Below the pieces are notes generated by a model. The model was not told where the DNA came from, made no database searches, and saw only the letters and a list, made by a program, of their open reading frames with translations. From contig LR746266.1 in the NCBI GenBank assembly GCA_902729315.2, forward strand, positions 129,001 to 193,000: a stretch of 64,000 bases of DNA, read 5' to 3'. This document shows positions 14,001 through 27,103 of the stretch, piece after piece. Within the stretch, counting starts at the first letter, position 1, and each line of letters opens with the position of its first letter. Origin of the DNA: Spirodela intermedia. Its lineage: Eukaryota > Streptophyta > Magnoliopsida > Alismatales > Araceae. Both the position numbers and the translations under genes were made by a program.

Positions 14001-14297
14001 TTCATTGCCGCCCCCCCCTCCCCCCGCCGCCGCCGGTCGGTCGGTTGCCTGCCTAATCCCCTGATCCTCATCCTCTCCTCGCAGGGCACGCCATTCGCGG
14101 ACATCTGCGAGCTCACCGACGTGCCAGAGGGGCTCATCGTGAGGACGATCGTCCGGCTCGACGAGACCTGCCGCGAGTTCAGGAACGCCGCCGCGATAAT
14201 GGGCAACTCAGCCCTCCACAAGAAGATGGAAGCTGCCTCCGACGCCATCAAGCGCGACATCGTCTTCGCCGCCAGCTTATACGTCACGGGGGTCTGA
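3323..14297 (+). CDS. SKI2: DExH-box RNA helicase SKI2 (SKI complex, cytosolic exosome cofactor)
   Basis: ATP-dependent RNA helicase that feeds mRNA to the cytoplasmic exosome with SKI3 and SKI8. I resolve 23 exons with consistent phase: 3323-3457, 3826-4083, 4701-4961, 5075-5146, 5464-5542, 6677-6855, 7423-7530, 8153-8254, 8507-8707, 8834-8944, 9124-9191, 9363-9732, 10015-10170, 10256-10366, 10968-11021, 11163-11420, 11968-12077, 12293-12440, 12630-13095, 13188-13402, 13488-13726, 13864-13990 and 14085-14297. They encode 1346 aa, very close to the remembered Arabidopsis SKI2 length. Walker A (HTSAGKT, about residues 380-386), the DEVH box (469-472), SAT and the helicase-C motif [10 protein letters not shown] (about 779-788) are intact. 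An RG/S-rich stretch sits in exon 12. The last third holds the Ski2/Mtr4 insertion and the C-terminal DSHCT domain ending in [10 protein letters not shown]. Introns contain simple repeats, a plastid rRNA relic and a possible retroelement trace, listed separately. Confidence 0.97.
6351..6437 (-). pseudogene. Plastid 23S rRNA fragment inside a SKI2 intron (NUPT relic)
   Basis: Read on the minus strand, this segment matches a conserved part of the 5' third of plastid 23S rRNA: AGTACCGTGAGGGAAAGG, then AAAAGAACCCC, GGGGAGTGAAATAGAAC, ATGAAACCGT and a CAAGCAGTG block. A few substitutions and a run-length change (about 87 bp in all) indicate an old nuclear copy. It lies in the intron between exons 5 and 6 of SKI2 and is too short to function as rRNA. 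AAATAGAACATGAAACCG favours a plastid over a mitochondrial source; this is from memory, not alignment. Confidence 0.85.
10521..10532 (+). mobile_element. Copia-type primer-binding-site-like motif in SKI2 intron 14
   Basis: The intron contains AGTATCAGAGCC, close to the TGGTATCAGAGC primer-binding site that Ty1/copia elements use with initiator tRNA-Met. The intron is unusually long (about 600 bp) and partly CT-rich. I cannot delimit LTRs or a target duplication, so this is only a possible retroelement trace. Confidence 0.3.
11036..11061. repeat. (CT)n microsatellite in a SKI2 intron
   Basis: About 12 CT dinucleotides shortly after the donor of exon 15. Confidence 0.9.
11583..11612. repeat. 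(AAAT)n microsatellite in a SKI2 intron
   Basis: About seven uninterrupted AAAT units in the intron between exons 16 and 17. Confidence 0.9.
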
Positions 14298-15382
14298 GCT
14301 CCTCCCTTCAATTCCCCCATTCCGTCCATCTCCGGCTGACTCATCGCTACTGCTGCTCGCCGTCGCGTAGCTACCGGTTTTGCTTAGTTTCTCGGATGAC
14401 GGCAACGGCCGGACCTTCCTTGCTTCCCGGCGCCGTCTGTAGAAACCACCACCCTGGAAAAGAACACGTTTGGCTGAGAATCGGCTGCCCAGCCTCTGGC
14501 TGACGAAAATTCTTCCGTTTCTGGAACCCCTCCTTCGGGATCCATGTGGGGGTGGCCCACGCTGGAACGATGATGGAACGGGGGGAAGGAGTCATCTGCG
14601 GAGAGGTAGTACTGAAAGTTGCCTTTCGACTTGTCGTAGGTCCCAGTGCGCAAATAATGGAGAGCGCCTCCACGGCAGCCGCTGGATAGAGAGCTCGCTT
14701 CTCGCCAGGCGCCATTCTCTGCCACCAGGGGCTAGAGATCCAGGCTTTCTGATTCTGCTTCTCTTCGGGGATGCTGCAGGTTTTCCTACGCTGTTCACCT
14801 CCAGCGGCAACGCTTTTCTCATTCAAATTGCTTAAAATCTCCCGTGCGCCGGGTGCCTACTTCCTGCCGTTCACCCTCCGCCGACTCCGATTGTGTCACC
14901 TTCGCTGTCGCCGTAGTCGCGTGAATCTCGTGTGTTCCGCCGTTGAAATCCGTTTCCTGCGACCGCGTGCAATCGTATTGGCCGAACAAGCAGATAGAAA
15001 TCTTTGGGGGCTTCTCCTGTTTCCACCTTCTCTGTTTGTCCAGTTCTTCCGCCTGCGGCTGCCGCGCACCTGCCACGCTTTATGCATTTTCTAGTGATCC
15101 AGCCAAAATCTGCTCAATGGATCTCCCTCGATTTCCTCGTTTGCGTCTGGTGCTCATTTTCGTTTGAATGCGGGGGTAATCTTCCTCAGTTTCTCCTCCC
15201 TGAAACACCTGCTATTGTGTGCGACAGGGGAACAGAGATGAGAGGATCTGAGATGGGAAGCTTCCATTCCAATTCCAAGAGATAACCAATTGAGCTCCTC
15301 CGATGATCTTGAGTTCTAGGCGTGTGGCGTGAAGTTCTTCTTACAGAAGGCAGGGAGCAGATTCTTCTCCGATCACCTCGCC
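14298..15382. other. Intergenic region between SKI2 and the HAD-like gene, with unassigned open frames
   Basis: Holds the SKI2 3' region and the 5' leader of the next gene. On the minus strand, 14371-14826 stays open for 151 codons, and two other minus frames are open over the same stretch. None matches a family I know, and several frames open together in moderately GC-rich DNA argues for chance. No splice model was convincing. Confidence 0.35.
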
Positions 15383-16861
15383 ATGGCTTCTTTCGCAGAC
15401 AACATGGATTACAGGGACTCTGATCGCAGCCTCTCAAGTGGGAGAGCTTCAGGTAGGTGATCTGATCTGTCTTCATGATTCATACGTGCATACCAAGGGA
15501 GAGAGAGCCGGCGAATATTACCCCTGTAAATGGATGGAAGTGTGAAGACCATCGAGATAGAATTGGGAGGAACATCACGACATCATCTTCCACGCGCTCG
15601 TAAGGAGATTTATGCAGAGTAAAGATCTTCGAAAGAAATCCGATTCCTATTCATCGTCCTCCGCATCGTTGACACCATTCGCGATATGCAATTCTCTTTC
15701 AGATCAATTGTCACTGCCTGGATCAAACGCATGCCGTCGAGTAATTGTTTATTTCTCTGTTACTTGCTAACTTCCTGATCTCTCGATGCAGAGACGGGGA
15801 GCCGCTATGTGATCGAGTCGGGCCTGTACATGTCATCTCTGGCGGCGACCGTCCTCATATCCGGGCTCGTGATTGTCGGGATTTCATTGCTCACGATCCT
15901 GGTTTCGCTATTTGTCATGCTGCAATCATGTCAGAACAAGAATTCCGGTGTTCTTCACCAAAGGGGAGTGAACTGTGCGCGTGATTACCGCGAGGGTTTA
16001 GCGTTCCCTGAGGCGCTTGGAAATTGGGACGCAGAGGAATCTTCCGCCCGCTGCGAGGGCTACATCAATGGCCACATCGAGGAACGCCGCGACCAGAGGG
16101 AGCTCAATGCCTCGCTTAAGAGGGTTGAGGATTTCTTCAGCACCGCGACGCCAGGCAGCAGCGTTGACGTGGTGCTGATGGACATTGACGATCTGTTTCC
16201 GGCCGCCACTTCCGGCAGGAGCGAGCTTCCTCACCGCAGGTGATTGCAGAATTAGTTTCCGATTGTAAAAGATAATTAATTCTAGCATTTGTTATCCCCC
16301 GGCAAGGCATATCATCCCTGGATCCGCCGGCGCCTGTGCTGCTTGCTGTTCTCACGTACCGATTCTTGGATCAGGGACGAGTCCGGGGATGGGCAGGCGC
16401 TGGCTCGAGACCTGGTCCGCAGACTGTACGCGAGACTCCAAGCCGGCGGCTGGTCTTTGATTCTCTTCTCGCGGAAGACGGAGAGGCAGAGGAGCGGAAC
16501 GGCAGACGACCTCGTCGCCGCGGGATACGGAGGCTGGTCTTCGCTGATCATGAGGTTGGTGGCAGTAGCTCCTGAAAACCGACCTGTCTGTGCAAGTTTC
16601 ACCGCAGCATGCCTCTGAACGCGCCAAAGACGAATCAAATCGAATTCCCCCGGGCTGAGAAAGCCATTGTCATGCTTTTCTTGCAGATCCGACGGCGAGC
16701 TGTCGATGGAGAGCTGGGAGTACATCTCCAGACGAAGGGCGTTGCTGCGGGAGCAGGGGTTCGCGATCGCCAGCGTAATCAGCGGCAGGATGGACGCCCT
16801 AATCGGGCCTTGCCCAGGGAGACGGGACTTTAGGCTTCGCTCCTTGTTCCCCGGGACGTGA
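15383..16861 (+). CDS. Membrane-anchored HAD superfamily IIIB acid-phosphatase-like protein
   Basis: Four exons (15383-15452, 15792-16239, 16375-16554, 16687-16861) encode 290 aa resembling the uncharacterised Arabidopsis At2g39920 family of HAD subfamily IIIB acid-phosphatase-like proteins. A hydrophobic segment at about residues 38-68 should anchor it in a membrane after a short N-terminal tail with [11 protein letters not shown]. The HAD core follows: [11 protein letters not shown] with Asp154 and Asp156 in the motif I position, then [14 protein letters not shown], then [13 protein letters not shown]-like and [18 protein letters not shown]. The usual DxDxT motif reads DIDDL, so the threonine is missing, as in the remembered Arabidopsis relative (DMDDI). 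Phosphatase activity is therefore uncertain. The start ATG fits the conserved N-terminus. Confidence 0.85.
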
Positions 16862-17042
16862 TCCCAACGCCCTCTCTCTCTCTCTCTCGCTAGCTCTGTG
16901 CTGGACCGTCGATTCTGAATAATTAATTAATCGACGCTGAGATCTGACGGCTGAGATCCGACCGGAGAGCTTCACTCTGAGTCGAACGTTCCCCGCGCCT
17001 CTGCCAACCAACCAGCCCCACGAAACGTCTTCTCCCACCAGC

Positions 17043-17127
17043 GATCTCTCTCTCTCTCTCTCTCTCCCTCTCTCTCTCCCTCTCTCTCTCTCTCTCTTTC
17101 TCTCTCTCTGCGTCTCTCTGTGTCTCT
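17043..17127. repeat. (CT)n tract in the 5' region of the GH17 gene
   Basis: A nearly continuous pyrimidine tract of CT units with a few CCC interruptions fills the 5' leader just before the ATG at 17171. Such CT tracts are common in plant 5' leaders. The rest of 16862-17170 holds a shorter CT run near 16870 and nothing coding. Confidence 0.85.
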
Positions 17128-17170
17128 CCTTGCCTCTGGTTCTCGCCATCTCCTAGGATAGATAGATAGG

Positions 17171-18346
17171 ATGCGGCCGCCCTGCATGGTCCCTCTCCTG
17201 TTGGCGGTGGTGGTGGTGGTGATGCTCCTCCCCGTGTCCTTGTGCTTCCCCCACGCGGTGTCCTCCAACTCTTCGGTGGCCGGGGTGGTGGGGGTGACCT
17301 ACGCCATGAACACGCCGGGGCTGCCACATCCGAAGAAGGTGGTGGAGGCGCTGGTCGCCGCCGGCGTCACCCGGGTGCTCCTCGTGGACCCTTACCCCGA
17401 CGGAGTCGCCGCCTTCAACAACACGGACATCGTGCTCACCATCGCCATCAATAACTCCTACATCCAATCCCTCGCCACCAACGTGACGATGACTTTCCTC
17501 TGGCTGGGCGACAACATCATCCTGCCGAACATCAAGATCGAGGCCATCTCCGTCGGATACGATGTCTTCTCCTCCGAGAACCTCCACCTCGCCGGCGACC
17601 TCCTCCAGGCCATCCAGAACCTCCACGAGGGCATGTCCGAGATCCTCCAGGGCAACATCTCCATCACCACCGCCAACAGCTTCGACCTCATCACCCCGGC
17701 CTTCCCCCCGTCGGCGGCGGAGTTCAATCGCTCGGTGGCCGAGCTCTATCTGAGACCGCTTCTCCAGTTCCTCGACGGGGCCGGCTTCCCCTTCTTCATC
17801 TCCCTCTACCCCTTCAAGCTCTACCGCGCCGGCGCCATCCTCGGGGAGAACACCGGCATCGCCGCTTTCGAGTACGCCGAAGGCCAGCACCTGACCGACC
17901 CCAAGACCGGCCTCGTCTACTACAACATCTTCGACGCGATGGTGGACGCCACCGTCGCCGCCATGGCCAAGCTGGGCTACGCCGACGTCCCCCTGGTGGT
18001 CTCCGGAACGGGGTGGCCGAGCGAGGGGGGACTGAACGAGCCCGAGGCGAGCATCCTCTATGCTGGCGAGTACAACGAGGGGCTGGTGAGCAAGCTGAAC
18101 ATGCGGCTGGGCACGCCGGCGAGGCCGGAGACAACGCCGGTGACCTTCATCTACGCGCTGTTTGACGACCCCAGAGAGACCGGCGCGGAGTCGGAGAGGA
18201 ACTGGGGCATCTGGACCATGGACATGCAGCAGAAGTACGTGATCGACTTCACCCCCTCCAAAGCCAGTGGCGGAAGAACTACGAGCTCCCTCCACCGTTC
18301 CGCCGTCGCCGCCGTCACGGCCTTTGTCCTCCTCTGTCTTGCCTGA
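17171..18346 (+). CDS. GPI-anchored GH17 (beta-1,3-glucanase-like) protein, probably catalytically inactive
   Basis: Intronless 391-aa protein of glycoside hydrolase family 17, the family of plant callose-cleaving endo-1,3-beta-glucanases. An N-terminal signal peptide covers about residues 1-26 and a hydrophobic C-terminal tail (about 377-391) fits a GPI-anchor signal, so it should sit on the outer face of the plasma membrane or at plasmodesmata. The fold is supported by GVTYAMNTPGLP near the start, SGTGWPSEGG and SERNWGIW. There is no X8/CBM43 domain. The proton-donor motif, normally VGNE, is VGYD (Asp131). The nucleophile motif, normally SETGWPS, is SGTGWPS (Gly279). The downstream acidic FDE motif is FDD. 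The frame is otherwise clean, which suggests a maintained non-catalytic protein, perhaps glucan-binding. Confidence 0.9.
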   Translation: MRPPCMVPLLLAVVVVVMLLPVSLCFPHAVSSNSSVAGVVGVTYAMNTPGLPHPKKVVEALVAAGVTRVLLVDPYPDGVAAFNNTDIVLTIAINNSYIQSLATNVTMTFLWLGDNIILPNIKIEAISVGYDVFSSENLHLAGDLLQAIQNLHEGMSEILQGNISITTANSFDLITPAFPPSAAEFNRSVAELYLRPLLQFLDGAGFPFFISLYPFKLYRAGAILGENTGIAAFEYAEGQHLTDPKTGLVYYNIFDAMVDATVAAMAKLGYADVPLVVSGTGWPSEGGLNEPEASILYAGEYNEGLVSKLNMRLGTPARPETTPVTFIYALFDDPRETGAESERNWGIWTMDMQQKYVIDFTPSKASGGRTTSSLHRSAVAAVTAFVLLCLA

Positions 18347-18496
18347 CGAAGAATGAATCACGTCTGAGGAAGCTTTCTCTCGGATCAGACATCTGCCTGG
18401 TGATCAAGTTCTGCTGAGCTCCTCGCAAATTGTGCTTTATTTGTAATTCTTTTGCAGAGAGAATTATGATTTTTCTGAATCAAAAAAACATCACAA

Positions 18497-18568
18497 ATCA
18501 GAGTGGCGCAGCGGAAGCGTGGTGGGCCCATAACCCACAGGTCCCAGGATCGAAACCTGGCTCTGATA
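18497..18568 (+). tRNA. Initiator tRNA-Met (CAT)
   Basis: A 72-nt cloverleaf: acceptor stem ATCAGAG pairs with CTCTGAT, the anticodon stem GTGGG/CCCAC flanks loop CCCATAA with anticodon CAT at 18529-18531, and the T loop is GGATCGAAACC, as expected for a eukaryotic initiator tRNA. No intron. A T-run follows for Pol III termination. Confidence 0.97.
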
Positions 18569-18595
18569 AAGAGAAGCTTATCCGCAAAAATTATC

Positions 18596-20906
<2,311 letters not shown>

Positions 20907-21371
20907 GTAAAGGCCGTACTCTCTCCCCTCCTACATGTTCTCGAAGAGACTGTTTGATCTCCCTCCCTGTGACACTCTCACAGGGTGGACGCTCCCGTGG
21001 TCCGAGTATACACATACCCTCTCTGCGATGTGGCTATCTATCTGGCTCGTGTGTCTCGGTCACAGTCGTGAGATTTCAACCACGAATTGTCATTGTCGTG
21101 TAGGGGGGCGGGCGTCGATTTTGCTGTGGGTGGGGGGAGCAGCTTGCCTGCCTGCATGTTGTTTTCTGGCTTTTGATTATTGCCTCGGTTTGCCCTTTTC
21201 CCTCGAGACGACAGCTGACGAAGCTCGGCGGCTGGCTCTCTCGGACTTTTCGGCCCGCGGATCGAACTATCCGACCAAAATGGCTCTCTCGATGGATCTA
21301 AACCCGCTCTCTTTCGAACGAGAACAGAAGCGATAGCTATAAAAAATGTAAACCAAAAAGCAGATTATCGT
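20907..21371. other. PCNA 3' region and spacer to tRNA-Gly
   Basis: Presumed 3' untranslated region of PCNA followed by spacer DNA. No coding sequence recognised. Confidence 0.5.
21341..21359 (-). terminator. Pol III T-runs after tRNA-Gly
   Basis: On the minus strand the tRNA is followed within 35 bp by runs of five and six T. Confidence 0.65.
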
Positions 21372-21442
21372 TGCGCATCCAGGGAATCGAACCCTGGTCA
21401 GTACCGTGGGAGGGTACTATGATACCACTACACCAGATGCGC
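21372..21442 (-). tRNA. tRNA-Gly (CCC)
   Basis: A 71-nt cloverleaf on the minus strand: acceptor GCGCATC pairs with GATGCGC, D arm TGGTGTAGTGGTATCA, anticodon stem GTACC/GGTAC with loop CTCCCAC (anticodon CCC) and T arm GGTTCGATTCC. No intron. Confidence 0.96.
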
Positions 21443-21638
21443 TTCGATAGACACACCTAGTCTCTCTCCTCTGCGTCGCTCAGCAGACCTCCAAGACAAC
21501 GCAGCCGCAGGAGCTTCCAAGGACAAGAAAAATCCACAAATCGTCGGATGGGGCGCCGCCCCGGCAGTATCGCCGGCTTCCTCCATAAGTCGGCGGCGCC
21601 GTTCCCTTCTTCTCCGCGGGATGAAGAGGAGGAGCGGG

Positions 21639-23308
21639 TCACCACATGGAAGGAACATAGACCTGCTCCTTCAGATTCTGGGTGGCACTCTCAGTGGGGA
21701 ACCCCCGGACGCCGCCGACTGTCCACTGCGCTATGATCCCGGCGGCGATGGCGAACCGGATGTGCCGCTCCAGCGAGTGCTGGTCCTCGTACATCTCCGG
21801 GTGGATCGCCAGCTTCCGCAGGAGCCCCGCCACCAGCGCGTCGCCGGAGCCGGTCCTGTCGCAGGTGAAGGGGGTGATCAGCACGTCCTCCGTCCCGATC
21901 ACCACCCCGTCGAACGCCGGCGTGTAGTAGTGCACCCGCAGGGTCCCGTCGGTCACGAACAGGATCTTCATCCCTTGGTGCCACAGCGGGGCGATCTCCT
22001 CGCGGGTGTAGTGGTAGTAGTCCCGCCGGTTCTTCGTCTGCTCCACCGACTCGGAGAAGTATTGCGGCTGGTAGTTCCTCCGCCGCTCGTAGTGCTCCTC
22101 GTCCAGGAGGAACTCGAGCTCCTGCTTGGTGAGCTCGACGACGTCTGCCTCGCCCCAGGCCCCCCGGATCAACTCCCACGTCTCCCCGCGGGACCTCCAC
22201 AGCTGCAGGGGCAGATTGAGGTCGAAGAACACGGCGCTGCCGAACTTCTTGGACAGCTTGATCCCCCTGAGCAGCGCGGGGCGCATCGAGGGGGACATGA
22301 GCACGGCCGAGTTGAAGTGGAAGATCCTCGCCTGCATCCATTCCAGCCATTCAAATCCCAAAATCAAGGAAGAATCCCAGACACGAGCCCCTCCTCCCCT
22401 CCGCCGCCACCTCAAATCTCTTCTTCCTCTCGATTACGCTCTTTCGAGCCATGGATTGGATAGGATTGGATCCACCTGAAAGAATATACAATTCGAGGGG
22501 GTCGATCACCTACTTCTTTCAAGACGGAGACATTCAACTCCGACCTCCGCAGGGCGTCCTCGGCGCAGTCCCTGATGGTCTCGGCCACCATCTTCCCGCT
22601 GCCGTCCCCCTGGAAGCTGATCTTCATATGCGAGGTGGCCGTCTTCACCGAGGAGTCGATCTTCACGGCCCGCGTCTGCACCTTCTCCAGGTTCATCGTG
22701 TACACCAGGTCGCGGCCGTAGTCGTCGTCGCCGACCTTCCCCATGAACGCCGCTCGCCCACCCAGCCGGACGTGGGCGATCGCCACGTTCGACGGCGGGC
22801 CTCCGGGTGCCCGCACGAACTCCGGCGGGTTCCACTGGAGGCCCTTCCACGAGGAGTACTGGTCGGGGTGCATCTGGCGGTCGGAAACGCGCACGGTGGG
22901 GATGAACTCCCGCTGAGCCGCTCCGTAACAGCACACCAGCGGCGGCCAATCGTAGGGGAAGTCCATCCCGTCGTCGAAATCCTCATCTCCCTCCTCCTCC
23001 GACTTCGTCTCAACTCCCACATCCGCCGCCGCCGCCTGCTCCTCGGCGGGTGCTTTGGACTTCTTCCTGGACCTGGAGGAGGTGGTGGTGGCGACCTTCT
23101 TGACGGAGGAAGCCGAGGAGGTGTCCGACTTCTTCCGGCCTCGGCGCGCTGGTTTGGGGGGCTCCACAGCGCTGTCTCCCTGAGCGGCGGAAGCCCTCAT
23201 CGGCCCGTACTTGAGGCGGCAGAGCCGCCATGGCTGGCTCTTCCAAGCCTCCAGACGCTGCAGGCGGTGGTGTAGGGGCAGAGGAGGGGAGAGGCACAAG
23301 GACGCCAT
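21639..23308 (-). CDS. FLN1: Plastid fructokinase-like protein 1 (pfkB family)
   Basis: Nuclear-encoded, plastid-targeted component of the plastid-encoded RNA polymerase complex, needed for plastid transcription and greening. Two exons (23308-22514 and 22331-21639 on the minus strand) give 495 aa. The N-terminus is Ser/Arg-rich without early acidic residues, as in transit peptides; a lysine-rich then acidic linker at about 55-115 follows, then the pfkB domain to the end. The pfkB signature CDRTGSGDA (Asp423, GSGD 426-429) is present, and the C-terminus FPTESATQNLKEQVYVPSMW matches FLN1. Known FLN proteins are thought to act structurally rather than as sugar kinases. The gene is divergently arranged with beta-tubulin, 647 bp between start codons. 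Confidence 0.95.
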
Positions 23309-23955
23309 AGCCCTCCGCTGGAGTGGCGGGGATCAGAGAAGGGTTCTCTCCTCTCCGACGAAGATCCGCCGCCGTCTCTTCCCTCTCTGTTTCCCACGGG
23401 AGAGTTGGTTCCCCCCTCGACGATGTTATCCGGAAGGGGAGGCCTTGGACGTGGGCCTAAATGGGCCTAGTGAGCTGAAGGCTGCTAGCCGGAGGAGATA
23501 CGGGCCCAAGTGAGATGCTTTCCATCATGGGGCCTAATGGGCCAGAGCAAATACGCGTGTCCCGGTCGGGGCTACTCGCATGACGAAGCAGCGGTCCGTT
23601 GAGGGTAATCGGGTCATTTGCCTCAAACGTTCGCGGGATATGGTGGAGTGGTTTGGGGGCTTTCATCACTCCGGCAGGCTCCATCTGGCAAAAATTTGAA
23701 ATTTGAAATTTCCCGCTTGTCGTTCAACTGACCGTTGCCTTTCCAGCCGTTGGGCCCTCCACGATCGCCCCCTGGCGCAGTTCGTGCAAACAATTTTAAA
23801 AGCGGCCGTTTCAGAAGGTACCGCGCCTTTATAACCTCCCATCCCTCTCCCCCTCTCCCGTCCCCGTCTTCAAGATCCCCCACTCCCCCGGCCAATCTCC
23901 GATCCTCTCCCTCTCTTTCTCTCTCTTCTAGGGTTTCTCACTCGGTCTAGCGAAG
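23309..23955. promoter_or_regulatory. Shared divergent promoter of FLN1 and beta-tubulin
   Basis: The FLN1-proximal part (23452-23545) has several TGGGCC or GGGCCC site II/TCP motifs. The tubulin-proximal part has an E2F-like TTTCCCGC at 23709-23716, MSA/MYB3R-type CCGTT cores at 23596, 23732, 23747 and 23806, a TATA-like TTTATAA at 23828-23834 and a telo-box-like CTAGGGTTT just before the tubulin ATG. The split suggests housekeeping control of FLN1 and cell-cycle control of tubulin. Confidence 0.6.
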
Positions 23956-25533
<1,578 letters not shown>

Positions 25534-26056
25534 GCGCCGCCGCAACTTCCAGTTGCCGGCCCCCAATTCCGAGTAGGAGCTGTTCTCAAATCAAATCAAA
25601 TCTCTGTACCCGTGAAATCAAATCTTCTCATCTTTGTCAAATCCCATCAGGGGAGTAGGACAATTTTATTACCAGTTTTGTTCTACCCTCAGCTCCCAGA
25701 TTTTCTTCAGCCCTCGCAGTTATTGGCCGCTCCTTCGGGCACATAATTGGGAGAGAGGGGGCAGGGCAGGGCGCAGGGGTTGGGCGGGGCTGAAGGAATA
25801 AATCCCGAATAATTTGTCGTCGCGTGAAGTGATCAGGGCGCAGGGCAGGGCGGGGCTGGGCGGGGGTGGGGGGCTACTGATCCTTGGATCAGATGCGCCG
25901 TCGTGAAGTGCCGCCAGAGCGGCTCTGAGGATTTTCCTTTCTGTCTGCGATGAGGACGATAACCAATCAGGTAAATAAAGATGGATGATTTGAGGTTACG
26001 AGGCTCACAAACAAAAAAGATTTACAACAGAGAAAGCGCAGCCGACGGCTCCGACC
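25534..26056. other. Convergent 3' regions of tubulin and the lectin gene, with a G-rich tract
   Basis: Holds the tubulin 3' untranslated region and the lectin 3' region. 25755-25875 is rich in GGGCAGGGC-type units, a loosely repeated G-rich sequence that could form G-quadruplexes. No gene recognised. Confidence 0.5.
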
Positions 26057-27103
26057 CTAACTATCCTCGCCGGCACCGCCATCGCCGACGGTGGTGGCCT
26101 TCTTTCCGGCTCCGGGGTACTCGACGGGAGCCACGGGGTGGCGGCGCCGCCCGGCGAAGGCAGCCCAGACGAAGGCGACGGCGACAAAGGTGACGACAGC
26201 GCCGCAAGCAACGCCGAGAAAGAGGCCGGTGAGCAGCCCGGGAAGATAGCCGTCGTCGGCTCTGGGCCGCGCCGGCTGGTGAGCCACCTTCTCCGGCGGA
26301 TTGGAGGAGAGCCCCTCCTCGGGGTCCAAGGGATCAGAGTGCATCCTGTACGCCGCCGCGTGCTTCAACCAGAAAGTCCAGCAGTAGAGCGTCGTCGTGG
26401 TCGCCGAGTTTCCGCCGGAGGAGCCGACGACGCCGACGGACATGGCGCTCTTCCAGATCAAGGCCGAGAGGTCCACTGGGTAAGAGACCAGCGCCTCCGA
26501 GGGCTTTGAGGATCCGTATTTGCTCAACTTCACCTCCAGAATCTTGGATTCTCCGCCGTAGTCGATCCAGGTCTGCAGCTTCTCACCGTCGTCGAGGGCC
26601 ACATTGACCTTGGAGACGTTGGCCATCTTGCTGGGTACTCCGGCGCCGAGATGAACCCTGACGCCGCAATCTGGGGACTCGACGAACTCGACTGACAGGA
26701 CGCCGGGGGAGGCGACGAGGAGGCGACCGTCGAGAGATTCTTGACGAAGATTGCTCGGAGCCACGAAAAAGGCGAGCCCAAGCCCGGGCCCTTTGCCTCC
26801 GCCGGGAGAGATGGAGAAGGAGAAGTACGTCGAGAAGCTCGGCCTCCTCCCGAAGGCCAGCCTCCTCCCGTACATGACTCTTCCCTCGCTCCGCAGCGTC
26901 CTGGGTCCGGCGATTCTCACCGTCGAGTTGACGACCTTGGCGTCCCCGTAGAGGGCGATGTCTGGTTCGGAAAACGTCTGGAAGGAGAACGAAGAGGAGC
27001 CGCCATCTTCGCACAAAACCAGCGCAAAGCCGGCGACGAGGACCAAGGAGAACCGGAGGAGGGAGCATATCAAGAGGGAAGGGGAGGAGACGCCCATTCT
27101 CAC
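26057..27103 (-). CDS. Membrane-anchored legume-lectin-domain protein without kinase (lectin receptor-like protein)
   Basis: Intronless 348-aa protein. A signal peptide (about 1-31) is followed by an L-type (legume) lectin domain (about 36-250), a Pro/acidic spacer, one transmembrane segment (about 288-320) and a short basic cytoplasmic tail. It resembles the extracellular part of L-type lectin receptor kinases, but the frame ends soon after the membrane segment and no kinase follows. The metal-binding core of legume lectins (typically VEFD followed by Asn/Asp and NHVG) is degenerate here: VEFVESPDCGVRVHLG keeps the Glu and His but loses key Asp/Asn positions, so calcium-dependent sugar binding is doubtful. 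Confidence 0.85.
   Translation of the reverse strand: MRMGVSSPSLLICSLLRFSLVLVAGFALVLCEDGGSSSFSFQTFSEPDIALYGDAKVVNSTVRIAGPRTLRSEGRVMYGRRLAFGRRPSFSTYFSFSISPGGGKGPGLGLAFFVAPSNLRQESLDGRLLVASPGVLSVEFVESPDCGVRVHLGAGVPSKMANVSKVNVALDDGEKLQTWIDYGGESKILEVKLSKYGSSKPSEALVSYPVDLSALIWKSAMSVGVVGSSGGNSATTTTLYCWTFWLKHAAAYRMHSDPLDPEEGLSSNPPEKVAHQPARPRADDGYLPGLLTGLFLGVACGAVVTFVAVAFVWAAFAGRRRHPVAPVEYPGAGKKATTVGDGGAGEDS

Noticed and set aside
17153-18361. 402-codon open frame antisense to the GH17 gene
   Set aside because: GC-rich codon bias keeps the opposite strand open; the protein is His/Gly/Val/Glu-rich with no domain, while the plus frame is a clear GH17 protein.
21621-22463. 280-codon plus frame opposite FLN1
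   Set aside because: Antisense shadow of the highly conserved FLN1 exon 2; composition is low-complexity Val/Leu/Pro/Arg.
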